Of a stretch of 64,000 nt of DNA, positions 1 through 7,901 are shown piece after piece (position 1 is the stretch's first letter; each line of letters begins with the position of its first letter). Under the pieces are notes generated by a model, which did not search any database, was not told the origin of the DNA, and worked only from the letters and a program-made list of their open reading frames with translations. A program made the position numbers and the translations under genes. Source of the DNA: Mycobacterium pinniadriaticum (lineage in GTDB: Bacteria; Actinomycetota; Actinomycetes; Mycobacteriales; Mycobacteriaceae); the NCBI RefSeq assembly GCF_026242045.1, contig NZ_JAPJDO010000025.1:1-64000 (forward strand), in the 5' to 3' direction.

Positions 1-13
1 GACCAGACACCGA

Positions 14-87
14 AGTCCACGGGAGGCCGCTCAGATTCCAGGAATCACCACGTGTCCCAGTCGGACCCTCGGACCTGCCCGTGGACT
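14..87. repeat. Inverted repeat in the first intergenic stretch
   Basis: AGTCCACGGG at 14-23 is matched by its exact reverse complement CCCGTGGACT at 78-87, with 54 nt between the arms. The stretch 1-130 otherwise holds no gene I can support. The arms could form a long-range hairpin or a paired binding site, but nothing else indicates a role. Confidence 0.35.
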
Positions 88-130
88 CACACAAAATCTA
101 AATGTCGGACCTTGGGGCGACGATGCCGAC

Positions 131-1012
131 ATGACTGAAGTATTTCTGGGCAGAGAAGCGCTGGCCGACGGCTCGTCTCGTCATGATCTGCAGCGCTGGT
201 ACCGGCAGATGTTTCGCGGCGTCTATATGCCGAAATATGCCTCACCATCGTTGAAGGATCGGGCGTTGGGTACGTGGCTGTATACCGACCGAACTGGTGT
301 CATCGGCGGCGTGGCGGCGTCGGCATTGCACGGGGCGCAATGGGTTGACGACGATGAACCAATCGAAGTGCTCGTGGGTGAACGACGGCGCCAACCGGGC
401 CTGATCGTGCGAATGGATCGTTTGTCCGGTGATGAAGTCGTGACGGTCGCCGGCCTTCCTGTGACCACGCCGTCGCGGACCGCCTTCGACATGGGTCGGT
501 ACCTCAAACGTGCGGAGGCGTTGGGTCGCCTGGATGCGTTGATGCGCGTTGCGCCATTCGCTACTGCCGGCGTGGAGCTGCTCATGAGGCGGTACGGGCC
601 CGTCCGAGGCGTCCGCCAACTCCGCGACCTCCTGCCGCTGGTTGATGCGGGTGCTCAGTCCCCGAAGGAGAGTTGGCTTCGGCTCCTCCTGATCGACGGT
701 GGATTGCCGGCACCCGAGACACAGATTCCGATCTTCGAAGGCGGAGTTCCGGTCGCCTATCTCGACATGGGATATCGCGACATCAAGCTGGCCTTCGAAT
801 ACGACGGTGACCAACACCGCAGCGACCGTCGTCAATACGTCCGGGATGTCCGCCGTCTACCGATGGTCGAACGTCACGGATGGGAAGTCATTCGGGTCAT
901 CGCGGAAGACAGGCATGCGGAAGTGTTGTGGCGTGCGAAGGAGGCATTCCTGCGTCGCGGCGGTGCCGAGATCGACGAAATGCGGCGATCTACTCGCACT
1001 TTCGCTGCGTAA
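131..1012 (+). CDS. DUF559-type protein with endonuclease-like fold
   Basis: A 293-residue mycobacterial protein of a family usually annotated hypothetical. The N-terminal half resembles the AbiEi-like proteins often found with DUF559 domains. The C-terminal part, about residues 175-275, looks like a Vsr/DUF559 PD-(D/E)XK-type domain: SPKESWLRLLL, then AYLDMGY, then KLAFEYDGDQHR and a following basic helix. The Glu, Asp and E-x-D of these segments match the acidic catalytic constellation of such folds. No partner toxin or methylase is adjacent. The last 17 codons overlap a 43-bp element repeated near 15986. Function is inferred from fold only; nuclease activity is unproven. Confidence 0.75.
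   Translation: MTEVFLGREALADGSSRHDLQRWYRQMFRGVYMPKYASPSLKDRALGTWLYTDRTGVIGGVAASALHGAQWVDDDEPIEVLVGERRRQPGLIVRMDRLSGDEVVTVAGLPVTTPSRTAFDMGRYLKRAEALGRLDALMRVAPFATAGVELLMRRYGPVRGVRQLRDLLPLVDAGAQSPKESWLRLLLIDGGLPAPETQIPIFEGGVPVAYLDMGYRDIKLAFEYDGDQHRSDRRQYVRDVRRLPMVERHGWEVIRVIAEDRHAEVLWRAKEAFLRRGGAEIDEMRRSTRTFAA
963..1005 (-). repeat. 43-bp dispersed repeat, copy B
   Basis: Read on the minus strand, this segment matches 15986-16028 at 35 of 43 positions without gaps. The shared cores are GCGAAA, TGCGAGTA and CATTTCGTCGATCT. Here it encodes the C-terminal tail of the DUF559-type protein on the opposite strand. Confidence 0.6.
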
Positions 1013-1034
1013 CGTCGGTTTGGGCGCAAAGAAG

Positions 1035-1736
1035 TCAGCGGGCAGCCAGGCGCTCGCGGCGCAGCTGCTCGACCTCGGGCAATACCAAAGGCTCCAGCGG
1101 GCCGACGACCCGCGACAGCAGCAGGTCGGCCAGTTCGGGATTGCGTGCCAGACACGGTCCGTGCAGGTAGGTCGCGACCACGCTGCCCTGCACCGCGCCG
1201 TCGTACCCGTCGCCCTCGCGATTGCCGGCACCTTTGACCACCGCGGCCAGGGGGCGGGCATCGGCCCCTAGAACGGTTCCGCCGCGGTGGTTCTCGAATC
1301 CGGTCAACGGCTGCGTCATCCCGTCCAGCAAGGGTGTGGACACCACTTCGCCGATGGTGCGCCTTGGCTGAGGTGAGGTCGTCACATCGAGCAGACCCAC
1401 ACCCTCGACCCGCTCGCCGGCCGACGTCTCATACCAATGACCCAGCACCTGGATCGCCGCGCAGATCGCCAGTACCGGGGCGCCCCGGGCCGCCGCCCGC
1501 TGCAAACCCTGATGTGTCAGTAGGTGTTTGGTGGCCAGCCGTTGCGCGTAGTCTTCGGCGCCGCCGAGGGTGTAGAGGTCCAGGGAATCGGGAACCGGCT
1601 CGGCCAGCGTGATTTCGACGATCTCGGCGGCAATCCCCCGCAATCGCAACCTCTGACGCAACACGACGGCATTGCCGCCGTCACCGTAGGTGCCCATCAC
1701 ATCGGGCAGCACCAGCCCGATTTGAACGGTGTTCAT
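1035..1736 (-). CDS. gatD: Lipid II isoglutaminyl synthase, glutaminase subunit GatD
   Basis: A 233-residue class I (CobB/CobQ-like) glutamine amidotransferase. It supplies ammonia to MurT, which amidates the alpha-carboxyl of D-Glu in the peptidoglycan stem peptide. The nucleophile region reads LAICAAIQVLGHW, with Cys in the expected GATase place, and a C-terminal YLHGPCLARNPELAD carries the His. The ATG at 1736 overlaps the murT stop by 4 bp (ATGA), fixing the start and indicating translational coupling. An in-frame extension to 1814 lies inside murT and is rejected. The M. tuberculosis counterpart is Rv3713 (cobQ2). Confidence 0.93.
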   Translation of the reverse strand: MNTVQIGLVLPDVMGTYGDGGNAVVLRQRLRLRGIAAEIVEITLAEPVPDSLDLYTLGGAEDYAQRLATKHLLTHQGLQRAAARGAPVLAICAAIQVLGHWYETSAGERVEGVGLLDVTTSPQPRRTIGEVVSTPLLDGMTQPLTGFENHRGGTVLGADARPLAAVVKGAGNREGDGYDGAVQGSVVATYLHGPCLARNPELADLLLSRVVGPLEPLVLPEVEQLRRERLAAR

Positions 1737-2974
1737 CGCATCCGTCCCAGAGTGCGGGTCAACTGCAGGAACGCGGTGTAGTTGGCCACCACCTCGACGT
1801 GTCCCTTCGGGCACGACACGATCGCGTCAATGGTGTTGTGCACCAATGTGTGCGGCACACTGGCATAGCCCAGCCGCACCGCCAGGTCCGTTCCCCGCTC
1901 GCCGGCGGCGACGACGGGCACGCCTTCGAAGTGCTCGAAATCGACATCCCACAGCCAGGACAAGTCCTCACCGTCGGGTACTTGGCCGTTGACGGCGATC
2001 ACCACCCCATCGGCCGTCGTGTCGACCATGGACAGCGCCTCCTGCCACCCGGCCGGATTCTTGGCCAGCAGGATGCGCGCGGTGTGATCGCCCATCGGCA
2101 CGGTCTGGTAGCGGCCGGCGACCTCGGCCACCGTGGAGACGGCGGCCACCGCGGCGGCGGGATCCGCGCCCAGCGCGACGGCCGCGGCTACGGCCTGGGC
2201 GGCGTTGCCGCGGTTGACCTTTCCCGGCAGGGACAGTCGCATCGGCAGCTCCAGCCCGTCGGGTCCGTACAGCGTGGTGTCGTCGAACCACCACTGCGGG
2301 TCGGGGCGTTTGAAGTCGCTACCCGTCGAGTACCAGTGCGAGCCGTCGCGCACGATCACCTCGCCGCTGCGCGGGCAACTGACCGAGTCGTTGGCCCAGC
2401 CACCTCCGGCGGCCACCCACACCACCCGCGGACAGTCGTAGGCAGCCGAGGTCATCAGCACGTCGTCGCAGTTGGCGACCACGATCGCCTCGGGATGATG
2501 GGCGAGCCCGGCGCGCAGGGTGCGCTCGATGTGGTTGATTTCGCCCACCCGGTCCAATTGATCGCGGGACAGGTTGAGTAGCACGATCACGGCGGGGTCG
2601 ACCGCGTCGGCGACATGCGGGACGTGCATCTCGTCGACCTCGAGCGCGGCCAGCGGCGCGTCACGGGTGCCGGCCAGCGCGGCCACCAGTCCGGCGTCCA
2701 TGTTGGCGCCCTCGGTGTTGCTCGCCACCGCGCCGAGCGTCGCCAGCGCGGCCGCGGTCATCCGGGTGGTGGTGGACTTGCCGTTGGTGCCGGTCACGAC
2801 GACGGTGCGCCGACCGACGCCGAGCTGGGTCAGGATGGAGCGGTCCAGGGTCATCGCGACCAGGCCGCCGATCATGGCGCCGGCGCCGCGGCCGGTTGCC
2901 CGGGATGCCCAGCGCGCGGCGGAACCGGCGGCCAGCGCGGCGCGCCCCCGCAATGTCATCGTCGGCCTGGGCAT
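1733..2974 (-). CDS. murT: Lipid II isoglutaminyl synthase, ligase subunit MurT
   Basis: A 413-residue Mur-ligase-like ATPase, partner of GatD in lipid II amidation at the cytoplasmic membrane. The P-loop TGTNGKSTTT is at about residues 61-70, followed by the Mur ligase central domain and a C-terminal DUF1727 region. The start is at 2974 or at an ATG 15 bp inside at 2959; I used the longer form, which matches the M. tuberculosis length. The zinc-ribbon Cys positions of Firmicute MurT are mostly absent: only CPRSG remains, and the second knuckle reads STGSDFKRP. It is transcribed before gatD and diverges from the exonuclease gene at 3062. Confidence 0.93.
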   Translation of the reverse strand: MPRPTMTLRGRAALAAGSAARWASRATGRGAGAMIGGLVAMTLDRSILTQLGVGRRTVVVTGTNGKSTTTRMTAAALATLGAVASNTEGANMDAGLVAALAGTRDAPLAALEVDEMHVPHVADAVDPAVIVLLNLSRDQLDRVGEINHIERTLRAGLAHHPEAIVVANCDDVLMTSAAYDCPRVVWVAAGGGWANDSVSCPRSGEVIVRDGSHWYSTGSDFKRPDPQWWFDDTTLYGPDGLELPMRLSLPGKVNRGNAAQAVAAAVALGADPAAAVAAVSTVAEVAGRYQTVPMGDHTARILLAKNPAGWQEALSMVDTTADGVVIAVNGQVPDGEDLSWLWDVDFEHFEGVPVVAAGERGTDLAVRLGYASVPHTLVHNTIDAIVSCPKGHVEVVANYTAFLQLTRTLGRMR

Positions 2975-3061
2975 CGGAAGGCAGTTTATGCGCAGTCGAG
3001 GTAGCCGGGCCGACACGGATTCGATGTCCCGGGCACTGTCGGACCCGCGTGCCATCCTGAG

Positions 3062-4054
3062 ATGGTGAGCCACACCTGGGGTCGACCCGCCCGCGAGCCG
3101 GGAGACGGCTGGGTGGTCGTCGATGTCGAGACCTCGGGTTTTCGACCCGGCCACGCACGGATCATCAGCCTGGCCGCCCTGGCGCTCGATCCTGAGGGTC
3201 GCGTCGAACACTCGGTGGTCAGCCTGCTCAACCCCGGTGTGGATCCCGGCCCCACTCACATCCACGGCCTGACCGCCGAGATGCTGGAGGACCAGCCGAC
3301 GTTCGCCGATATCGCCGCAGACGTCGTCGACCTGCTGCACGGCCGCACCCTGGTCGCCCACAACGTCGGGTTCGACTACGCATTCCTCGCCAGCGAGGCC
3401 GAGCTGGCCGGCACGGCCCTGCCGGTCGACACCGTGATGTGCACCGTGGAGCTGGCCCGCCGCCTTGACCTGGGCCTGGAGAACCTGCGCCTGGAGACCC
3501 TGGCCCGGCACTGGGCGGTGCCACAGACCCGCGCCCACGACGCCTTCGATGACGCTCTGGTGTTGTCGCGGGTGCTCGTCCCGGCCCTGAAACGGGCCCG
3601 CGACCGCGAGGTGTGGCTTCCGGTACGTCCCGCCACCCGGCGCCGCTGGCCCAACGGCAGGATCACCCACGACGAACTGCGGCCGCTGAAGATGCTGGCT
3701 TCCCGGATGCCGTGCCCCTACCTGAACCCCGGCCCGTACCGGCGGGGCGGGCCGTTGGTCCAGGGCATGCGAGTCGCGTTGTCCGCGGAGGTGAATCGCA
3801 CTCACGAGGAGCTCGTGGAGCGCATCATTCATGCCGGCCTGGCTTACGCGGACGCCGTCGATCCGCAGACCTCGCTGGTGATCTGCAACGAGCCGACCCC
3901 GGAGCAGGGCAAGGGCTATCTGGCGCGCGAGCTGGGTGTGCCGGTGGTCTCCGACCGGCAGTTCATGGATTCGGTCGCGTCGGTGGCCAACGGCACCGGG
4001 ATCGACGAGTTCACCCCGTCAGTCGATCAAGGCCAGCAGTTCGCCCTTTTCTGA
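3062..4054 (+). CDS. dnaQ: DEDDh 3'-5' exonuclease with BRCT-like tail
   Basis: A 330-residue homologue of mycobacterial DnaQ-like proteins (Rv3711c). The exonuclease domain spans about residues 15-180 with the DEDDh set visible: VVDVETSG (D, E), AHNVGFDYAF (D) and HDAFDDALV (H, D). Residues after about 230 (LVQGMRVALSAEVNRTHEEL to VVSDRQF) resemble a BRCT fold. It probably trims or proofreads DNA 3' ends. The true mycobacterial replicative proofreader is the PHP domain of DnaE1, so this enzyme is likely an auxiliary exonuclease. It diverges from murT with 87 bp between starts. Confidence 0.85.
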   Translation: MVSHTWGRPAREPGDGWVVVDVETSGFRPGHARIISLAALALDPEGRVEHSVVSLLNPGVDPGPTHIHGLTAEMLEDQPTFADIAADVVDLLHGRTLVAHNVGFDYAFLASEAELAGTALPVDTVMCTVELARRLDLGLENLRLETLARHWAVPQTRAHDAFDDALVLSRVLVPALKRARDREVWLPVRPATRRRWPNGRITHDELRPLKMLASRMPCPYLNPGPYRRGGPLVQGMRVALSAEVNRTHEELVERIIHAGLAYADAVDPQTSLVICNEPTPEQGKGYLARELGVPVVSDRQFMDSVASVANGTGIDEFTPSVDQGQQFALF

Positions 4055-4096
4055 AATCGGATCGTTTGCTTCGCTAGCATCATCGATCGGGGTGAT

Positions 4097-6412
4097 GTGG
4101 TGGCCGATCGCAGACGGAAGCCGCGGTCGGTCCTGCCAATTCTTGCCTCGGCGGTCAGCAGCGTCCTACTCGCGCTCGGATTTACCTTCAAATGGGGCGG
4201 AGACCGCACCCTACTGGTCGTCGACGCCCTGGCCTTCGCGGTATTCGGGGCCTATGCCGCCGTCTGTTCGGTCCTCGCCGCCCGCGCCACCCAAGGGCGA
4301 AACCGCAACGCGTGGACCACGATGGCGATCGCCCAGGCGGCCTGGACGGGGGGAGAACTGACCCGGGCTGTGTACGTCCTGGTCCTGCATCGTGCTCTGT
4401 TCCCGTCGCCCGCGGACTTTCTGTACGCCACCTTCGTCGTGCTGATCTCCGTCGCCTTCGTGCAGTTCCCGCCGGAACCGATCCGGGGCTCGCGGACCCG
4501 GGTGCTCTTCGATGCGCTCGTTGCCGCCGTCGCGTTGTTCCTGGTGCTGTGGGTGGCGGTGCTCGGCAATGTCTACGACGCCAAGGGTGTCGACAGTGTC
4601 CTTCAGGGGCGCGCGCTGCTCTATCCGCTGTTCGTCTTGATCATGTTCGTTGCCGCAGTGGTTTTCGTCGCCCGAGGGGGTTCCGGCGACAGCATCGTGA
4701 TGTGGCTGCTTCTAGGTGGCGTCACGCTGATGGCGTTCTCCGGTGTCACCTTCGCCTTCCTTCAGGGCGCCAACCGCTATCACCCTGGCCACCTCACCAG
4801 CATCGGCTGGGTACTCGGGATGTCGTGCTTCGGCGCTGCCGCGCTGTTGAGCAGGCAGCCGAGATCACCTGCCCCGCCGCCAAACCCGACTCGATCGACA
4901 TCCGTACTGTGGTTGCCTTACGTGCCGCTGCTCATCGCGGGCACCGTCGGGCCCGCGCTCGTGCTCACAGGTCTTCTACAGATCGGCGTGCCGGTGCTGA
5001 TGGCGCTCATCTGCGTTCGGCAGGTGCTCTCGGGGTGGGAGAACCGCAAGATGCTCTCCGAAGCGGCCGAGCAGGCACTGCGCGATCCGTTGACCGGCCT
5101 GGCCAACCGGACCCTGTTTCAGGATCGACTGGCGCATGCGATGGCGCTGCGTCGCCGCGACGATCGTTCGGTCGGGGTGATATCGCTGGATCTCGATGAC
5201 TTCAAACTGATCAACGACAGCATGGGGCATCCGGCCGCGGACGCGCTTCTGGTCCGGGTGGGTGAGCGCATCGCCGGGTGCGTGCGGGCCGGCGACACCG
5301 TCGCACGGCTCGGCGGTGACGAATTCGCGCTGCTGCTGGAGGGGAGCGCCGACGAGGCACACCTGGTGTGCGAGCGCGTGAAAGCGGCTTTCGACACCCC
5401 CTTCCTCATCGACGGTCACGAAGTCTTCGTACGTCCGAGCGCCGGCATCGCCGTCACGTCGCCGGCCGATGTCGGCCTCGAGGCAGAGGAATTGGTGAAG
5501 CGTGCCGACACCGCGATGTACTTAGCGAAACGCTCCCGCAACTCGGCGGTGCATACGTTCAGTGCTGACATGACGCTGTTGGATCCTGGTATCGAGGAGC
5601 TGGCGAACGAAGCCGGGAGTCGCTCGACTGGAAGCGGAGCGGCGCAGGTACGACTGCTCGGGGAACTGCGGCGCACCATCGACCAGGGTGGTCTTGAGAT
5701 GGTTTATCAACCCAAACTGGATTTGCGTACCGGGCGGCTGGTCGGCGTCGAAGCGCTGCTGCGATGGCCTCATCCGCGGCTGAAAGTCCTACGCCCAGCG
5801 GCATTTTTGCCGCTGGTGGAGAGGCACGGGTTGATGCGGCCGGTTACCGATCTGGTCTTCAAGAAGGTTCTCGACGACGCCGCAGGATGGGTGTCGATGG
5901 GGAGGGAGATCCCCGTCGCGGTCAACCTGTTCGCGCCGCTGCTCCGCGATACGCGGCTTCCCGAGACCGTGAACCGAGTTCTGAAAGAGCGGGCGATCCC
6001 GGCCCGGCTGCTGACCATCGAGATCACCGAAGACCTGGTCCTCGACGAGGTAGGCCGGGTTACCGGCGTCCTGCAGAAGTTGCGCGACAACGGGATCCGG
6101 ATCGCCATCGACGACTTCGGCAGCGGCTATTCAGCATTCAGTTATCTTCGGGATCTGCCGATCGACGAAGTGAAAATGGATCGACACTTCATCGTGTCGG
6201 TCGCCACGGACGAGCGGGCCGCGACCGTGGTCAACGCGGTGATCGAACTGAACCACAAGCTGGGGATCACTGTGGTCGCCGAAGGGGTCGAGGATGGCGA
6301 GACCGCCGCATGGCTGCGCGAGCACGGTTGCGACGTCGGACAGGGGTACTACTTCGGCGGGCCCGTCCCGGCCACCGAGATCCCCGGGTTGGTGGCGGAG
6401 CGCACCAGCTGA
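4097..6412 (+). CDS. Membrane-bound GGDEF-EAL cyclic-di-GMP enzyme
   Basis: A 771-residue protein with about eight to nine hydrophobic segments in residues 10-320, then a GGDEF domain and an EAL domain. GGDEF is intact at residues 406-410. An RxxD inhibitory site (RAGD) lies exactly five residues upstream, so product inhibition is possible. The EAL domain begins at GVEALLRW (E552) and keeps DDFGSGYS, KMDR, EGVE and QGYYFGGP, so phosphodiesterase activity is also plausible. The start is GTG at 4097 or the adjacent GTG at 4100. A possible -10 TAGCAT sits at 4075-4080. It has no co-directional operon partner. Which activity dominates cannot be read from sequence. Confidence 0.92.
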   Translation: MVADRRRKPRSVLPILASAVSSVLLALGFTFKWGGDRTLLVVDALAFAVFGAYAAVCSVLAARATQGRNRNAWTTMAIAQAAWTGGELTRAVYVLVLHRALFPSPADFLYATFVVLISVAFVQFPPEPIRGSRTRVLFDALVAAVALFLVLWVAVLGNVYDAKGVDSVLQGRALLYPLFVLIMFVAAVVFVARGGSGDSIVMWLLLGGVTLMAFSGVTFAFLQGANRYHPGHLTSIGWVLGMSCFGAAALLSRQPRSPAPPPNPTRSTSVLWLPYVPLLIAGTVGPALVLTGLLQIGVPVLMALICVRQVLSGWENRKMLSEAAEQALRDPLTGLANRTLFQDRLAHAMALRRRDDRSVGVISLDLDDFKLINDSMGHPAADALLVRVGERIAGCVRAGDTVARLGGDEFALLLEGSADEAHLVCERVKAAFDTPFLIDGHEVFVRPSAGIAVTSPADVGLEAEELVKRADTAMYLAKRSRNSAVHTFSADMTLLDPGIEELANEAGSRSTGSGAAQVRLLGELRRTIDQGGLEMVYQPKLDLRTGRLVGVEALLRWPHPRLKVLRPAAFLPLVERHGLMRPVTDLVFKKVLDDAAGWVSMGREIPVAVNLFAPLLRDTRLPETVNRVLKERAIPARLLTIEITEDLVLDEVGRVTGVLQKLRDNGIRIAIDDFGSGYSAFSYLRDLPIDEVKMDRHFIVSVATDERAATVVNAVIELNHKLGITVVAEGVEDGETAAWLREHGCDVGQGYYFGGPVPATEIPGLVAERTS

Positions 6413-6437
6413 CCACACCCGGGTCACGCTTGCAGCC

Positions 6438-6451
6438 ACTACGGACGTAGT
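6438..6451. promoter_or_regulatory. TetR operator copy 1
   Basis: Perfect inverted repeat ACTACG-GA-CGTAGT immediately upstream of the candidate -10 box. An almost identical copy lies 37 bp downstream, centre to centre. The likely ligand-responsive binder is the TetR protein encoded at 6906-7478. Confidence 0.7.
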
Positions 6452-6453
6452 TG

Positions 6454-6459
6454 TACTCT
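6454..6459 (+). promoter_or_regulatory. Candidate -10 box, leaderless promoter
   Basis: TACTCT fits the mycobacterial TANNNT -10 consensus. It ends 6 bp before the ATG at 6466, so the transcript would probably start at the start codon. It lies between the two ACTACG-N2-CGTAGT operators. Confidence 0.5.
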
Positions 6460-6465
6460 TGCCGC

Positions 6466-6906
6466 ATGAAAACCACTACGAACGTAGTGAACAAGCGCTC
6501 GGTTTTCGCCGCACGCGGATACTTCTTCAAGCCGGCGGCCATCCTGACCATCGCGCTGGGATGCTGCTTGCACCTGTACCGGATCGTCTACGGGGACGAG
6601 ATGACTCTGCGGTACGTACTGAATCCGACCACCGACGCGCTGCTGCTCATCCCGATGACCTATGCCGCGGTGACCGGCATCCTGATCTGGCGGCGGGTGG
6701 AGTTCGTCAACACCGCGCACAAGGTGTTCTTCACCTGGTCACTGGTTTACCTCACCCTCAGTGTCCCGCTGCACGTCTACGTCGGCCTGATCAGGGGAGA
6801 TGTCGGCTTCTACCTGAGGTTCTTCGGGGTGTGGTTCAGCTACCTGCTGCTGCCGTTCTACGTCGCGTTGGTGACGATGTTCTGGCGGCTACGCTTACGT
6901 CCCTGA
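6466..6906 (+). CDS. Small four-helix membrane protein
   Basis: A 146-residue protein with about four transmembrane segments (starts near residues 24, 55, 79 and 113) and short polar loops. I do not recognise the family. The ATG at 6466 is chosen because a TANNNT -10 box ends 6 bp upstream; codons 3-8 overlap operator copy 2. If translation instead began at the in-frame GTG at 6487, the operator would be purely 5'-untranslated. The stop codon overlaps the TetR start by one base (TGATG), so the pair is co-translated and probably autoregulated. A role as a small-molecule exporter or sensor partner is only a guess from this context. Confidence 0.75.
   Translation: MKTTTNVVNKRSVFAARGYFFKPAAILTIALGCCLHLYRIVYGDEMTLRYVLNPTTDALLLIPMTYAAVTGILIWRRVEFVNTAHKVFFTWSLVYLTLSVPLHVYVGLIRGDVGFYLRFFGVWFSYLLLPFYVALVTMFWRLRLRP
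6474..6489. promoter_or_regulatory. TetR operator copy 2
   Basis: A 16-bp dyad CACTACG-AA-CGTAGTG that contains the same ACTACG-N2-CGTAGT core as 6438-6451. It lies just downstream of the predicted transcription start and inside the first codons of the membrane protein. Confidence 0.7.
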
Positions 6907-7478
6907 TGCCCCCTAATCCCGAGCGCCGCACCGCCATCCTGGACACCGCGATCGACATCGTCGTCGACGTGGGTATCGGCGGCCTCACCCACCGCCAGAT
7001 CGACGAGCGAGCGGGATTGCCGGCGGGAACCACATCGAATTACTTCCGGACCCGGCTGGCGCTGCTGGAGGCGACGGCCACCCACGTCGTCGACCTGCAC
7101 TGGCGTCATGTCGAGGCGCTGCAGTCCGCTCTGCCCTCACCGATGAACCGCGCGAGCGTGGCGGCGCTGATGACCCGGATGGTGGCCGACCCCGACGAAG
7201 CGGCGCGACGCCGGCATCTGGCCCGGTTCGAGCTCTTCATCGAGGCGACCCGACGGCCCGAACTGCGGCCGTTCCTCCACGAATTGCAGCACGCCGCCAT
7301 GAAGACGGCAGGCCTGATTCTGGCCTCGGCCGGCATCGAGGCTTCCGCCGAGCAAGTCGATCAACTCACCCGATTGCTCAACGGGCTCACGTTCAGCAAT
7401 CTCACGATCGATCAGCCCGACGGGAATGACCCGGCCGGGCTGATCGACCGGATACTCGATGCTGTCCTGACGAGCTAG
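6906..7478 (+). CDS. TetR-family regulator
   Basis: A 190-residue TetR protein. The N-terminal helix-turn-helix spans about residues 8-50: RTAILDTAIDIVVDVGIGGL, then THRQIDERAGLPAGTTSNYF. The C-terminal ligand domain is unassigned. It is translationally coupled to the upstream membrane protein (one-base overlap). Its most probable targets are the paired dyads at 6438-6451 and 6474-6489, making a self-contained repressor-membrane protein unit. The stop overlaps the end of the convergent SHOCT gene by 4 bp. Confidence 0.88.
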   Translation: MPPNPERRTAILDTAIDIVVDVGIGGLTHRQIDERAGLPAGTTSNYFRTRLALLEATATHVVDLHWRHVEALQSALPSPMNRASVAALMTRMVADPDEAARRRHLARFELFIEATRRPELRPFLHELQHAAMKTAGLILASAGIEASAEQVDQLTRLLNGLTFSNLTIDQPDGNDPAGLIDRILDAVLTS

Positions 7479-7861
7479 CTGAGGGCCTTGGCCTTCAGCG
7501 ACTCGTACTCCGCTGGGGAAACGGTGCCCGCGTCCAGGAGTTCCTTGGCATGGGCGATCTCCTCGGCGGGCGACCGTCCAGCCGCCTGGCGGATGTAAGC
7601 GTCGGTCTCCTTCTTGGCGGCGAGCGCGGCCGCCTGAGCCCGTTCGGTCATCCCCTTACCGCGTGCGATCAGGTAGATCAGCGCGGTGATCCACGGGAAC
7701 ACGATCAGGAAGATCACCCAGACCGCTTTGATCCAGCCCGAGGTCGTGTGATCGCGCCAGAACAGATCCACCAGGATCTGGAACAGCACCAGCAGGTAGG
7801 CGATCCAGGCGAAGATGATCAGGAAGTGCCACAGGAAATCCCATGTCGAACCCCAGTCCAC
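7475..7861 (-). CDS. SHOCT-domain membrane protein
   Basis: A 128-residue protein with two transmembrane helices (about residues 10-32 and 44-65, a phospholipase D nuclease N-terminal-like segment). A charged linker is followed by a C-terminal SHOCT motif, HAKELLDAGTVSPAEYESLKAK. SHOCT modules are short oligomerisation helices found at the ends of bacterial membrane proteins. The GTG start at 7861 is supported by AAGGAG at 7868-7873, six bases upstream. It lies between leuA and the TetR gene; nothing links it functionally to either. Confidence 0.85.
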   Translation of the reverse strand: MDWGSTWDFLWHFLIIFAWIAYLLVLFQILVDLFWRDHTTSGWIKAVWVIFLIVFPWITALIYLIARGKGMTERAQAAALAAKKETDAYIRQAAGRSPAEEIAHAKELLDAGTVSPAEYESLKAKALS

Positions 7862-7901
7862 GGCCTACTCCTTAAGTCGTTGGGGACGGTTCGTGCAGGC
7901 T

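Noticed and set aside
60..111. GTCGGACC direct repeat at 60-67 and 104-111
   Set aside because: Eight-base direct repeats are expected by chance in GC-rich DNA, and no regulator is linked.
1737..1814. In-frame N-terminal extension of gatD
   Set aside because: It lies wholly inside murT, and the ATG at 1736 gives the ATGA overlap and the family N-terminus.
2975..3832. Long open extension of the murT frame
   Set aside because: It runs antisense through the exonuclease gene and shows no Mur-ligase similarity; it is a GC-rich shadow frame.
6451..6465. ATG at 6451 as the start of the small membrane protein
   Set aside because: It would start within the operator and ahead of the -10 box; ATG 6466 fits the leaderless promoter.
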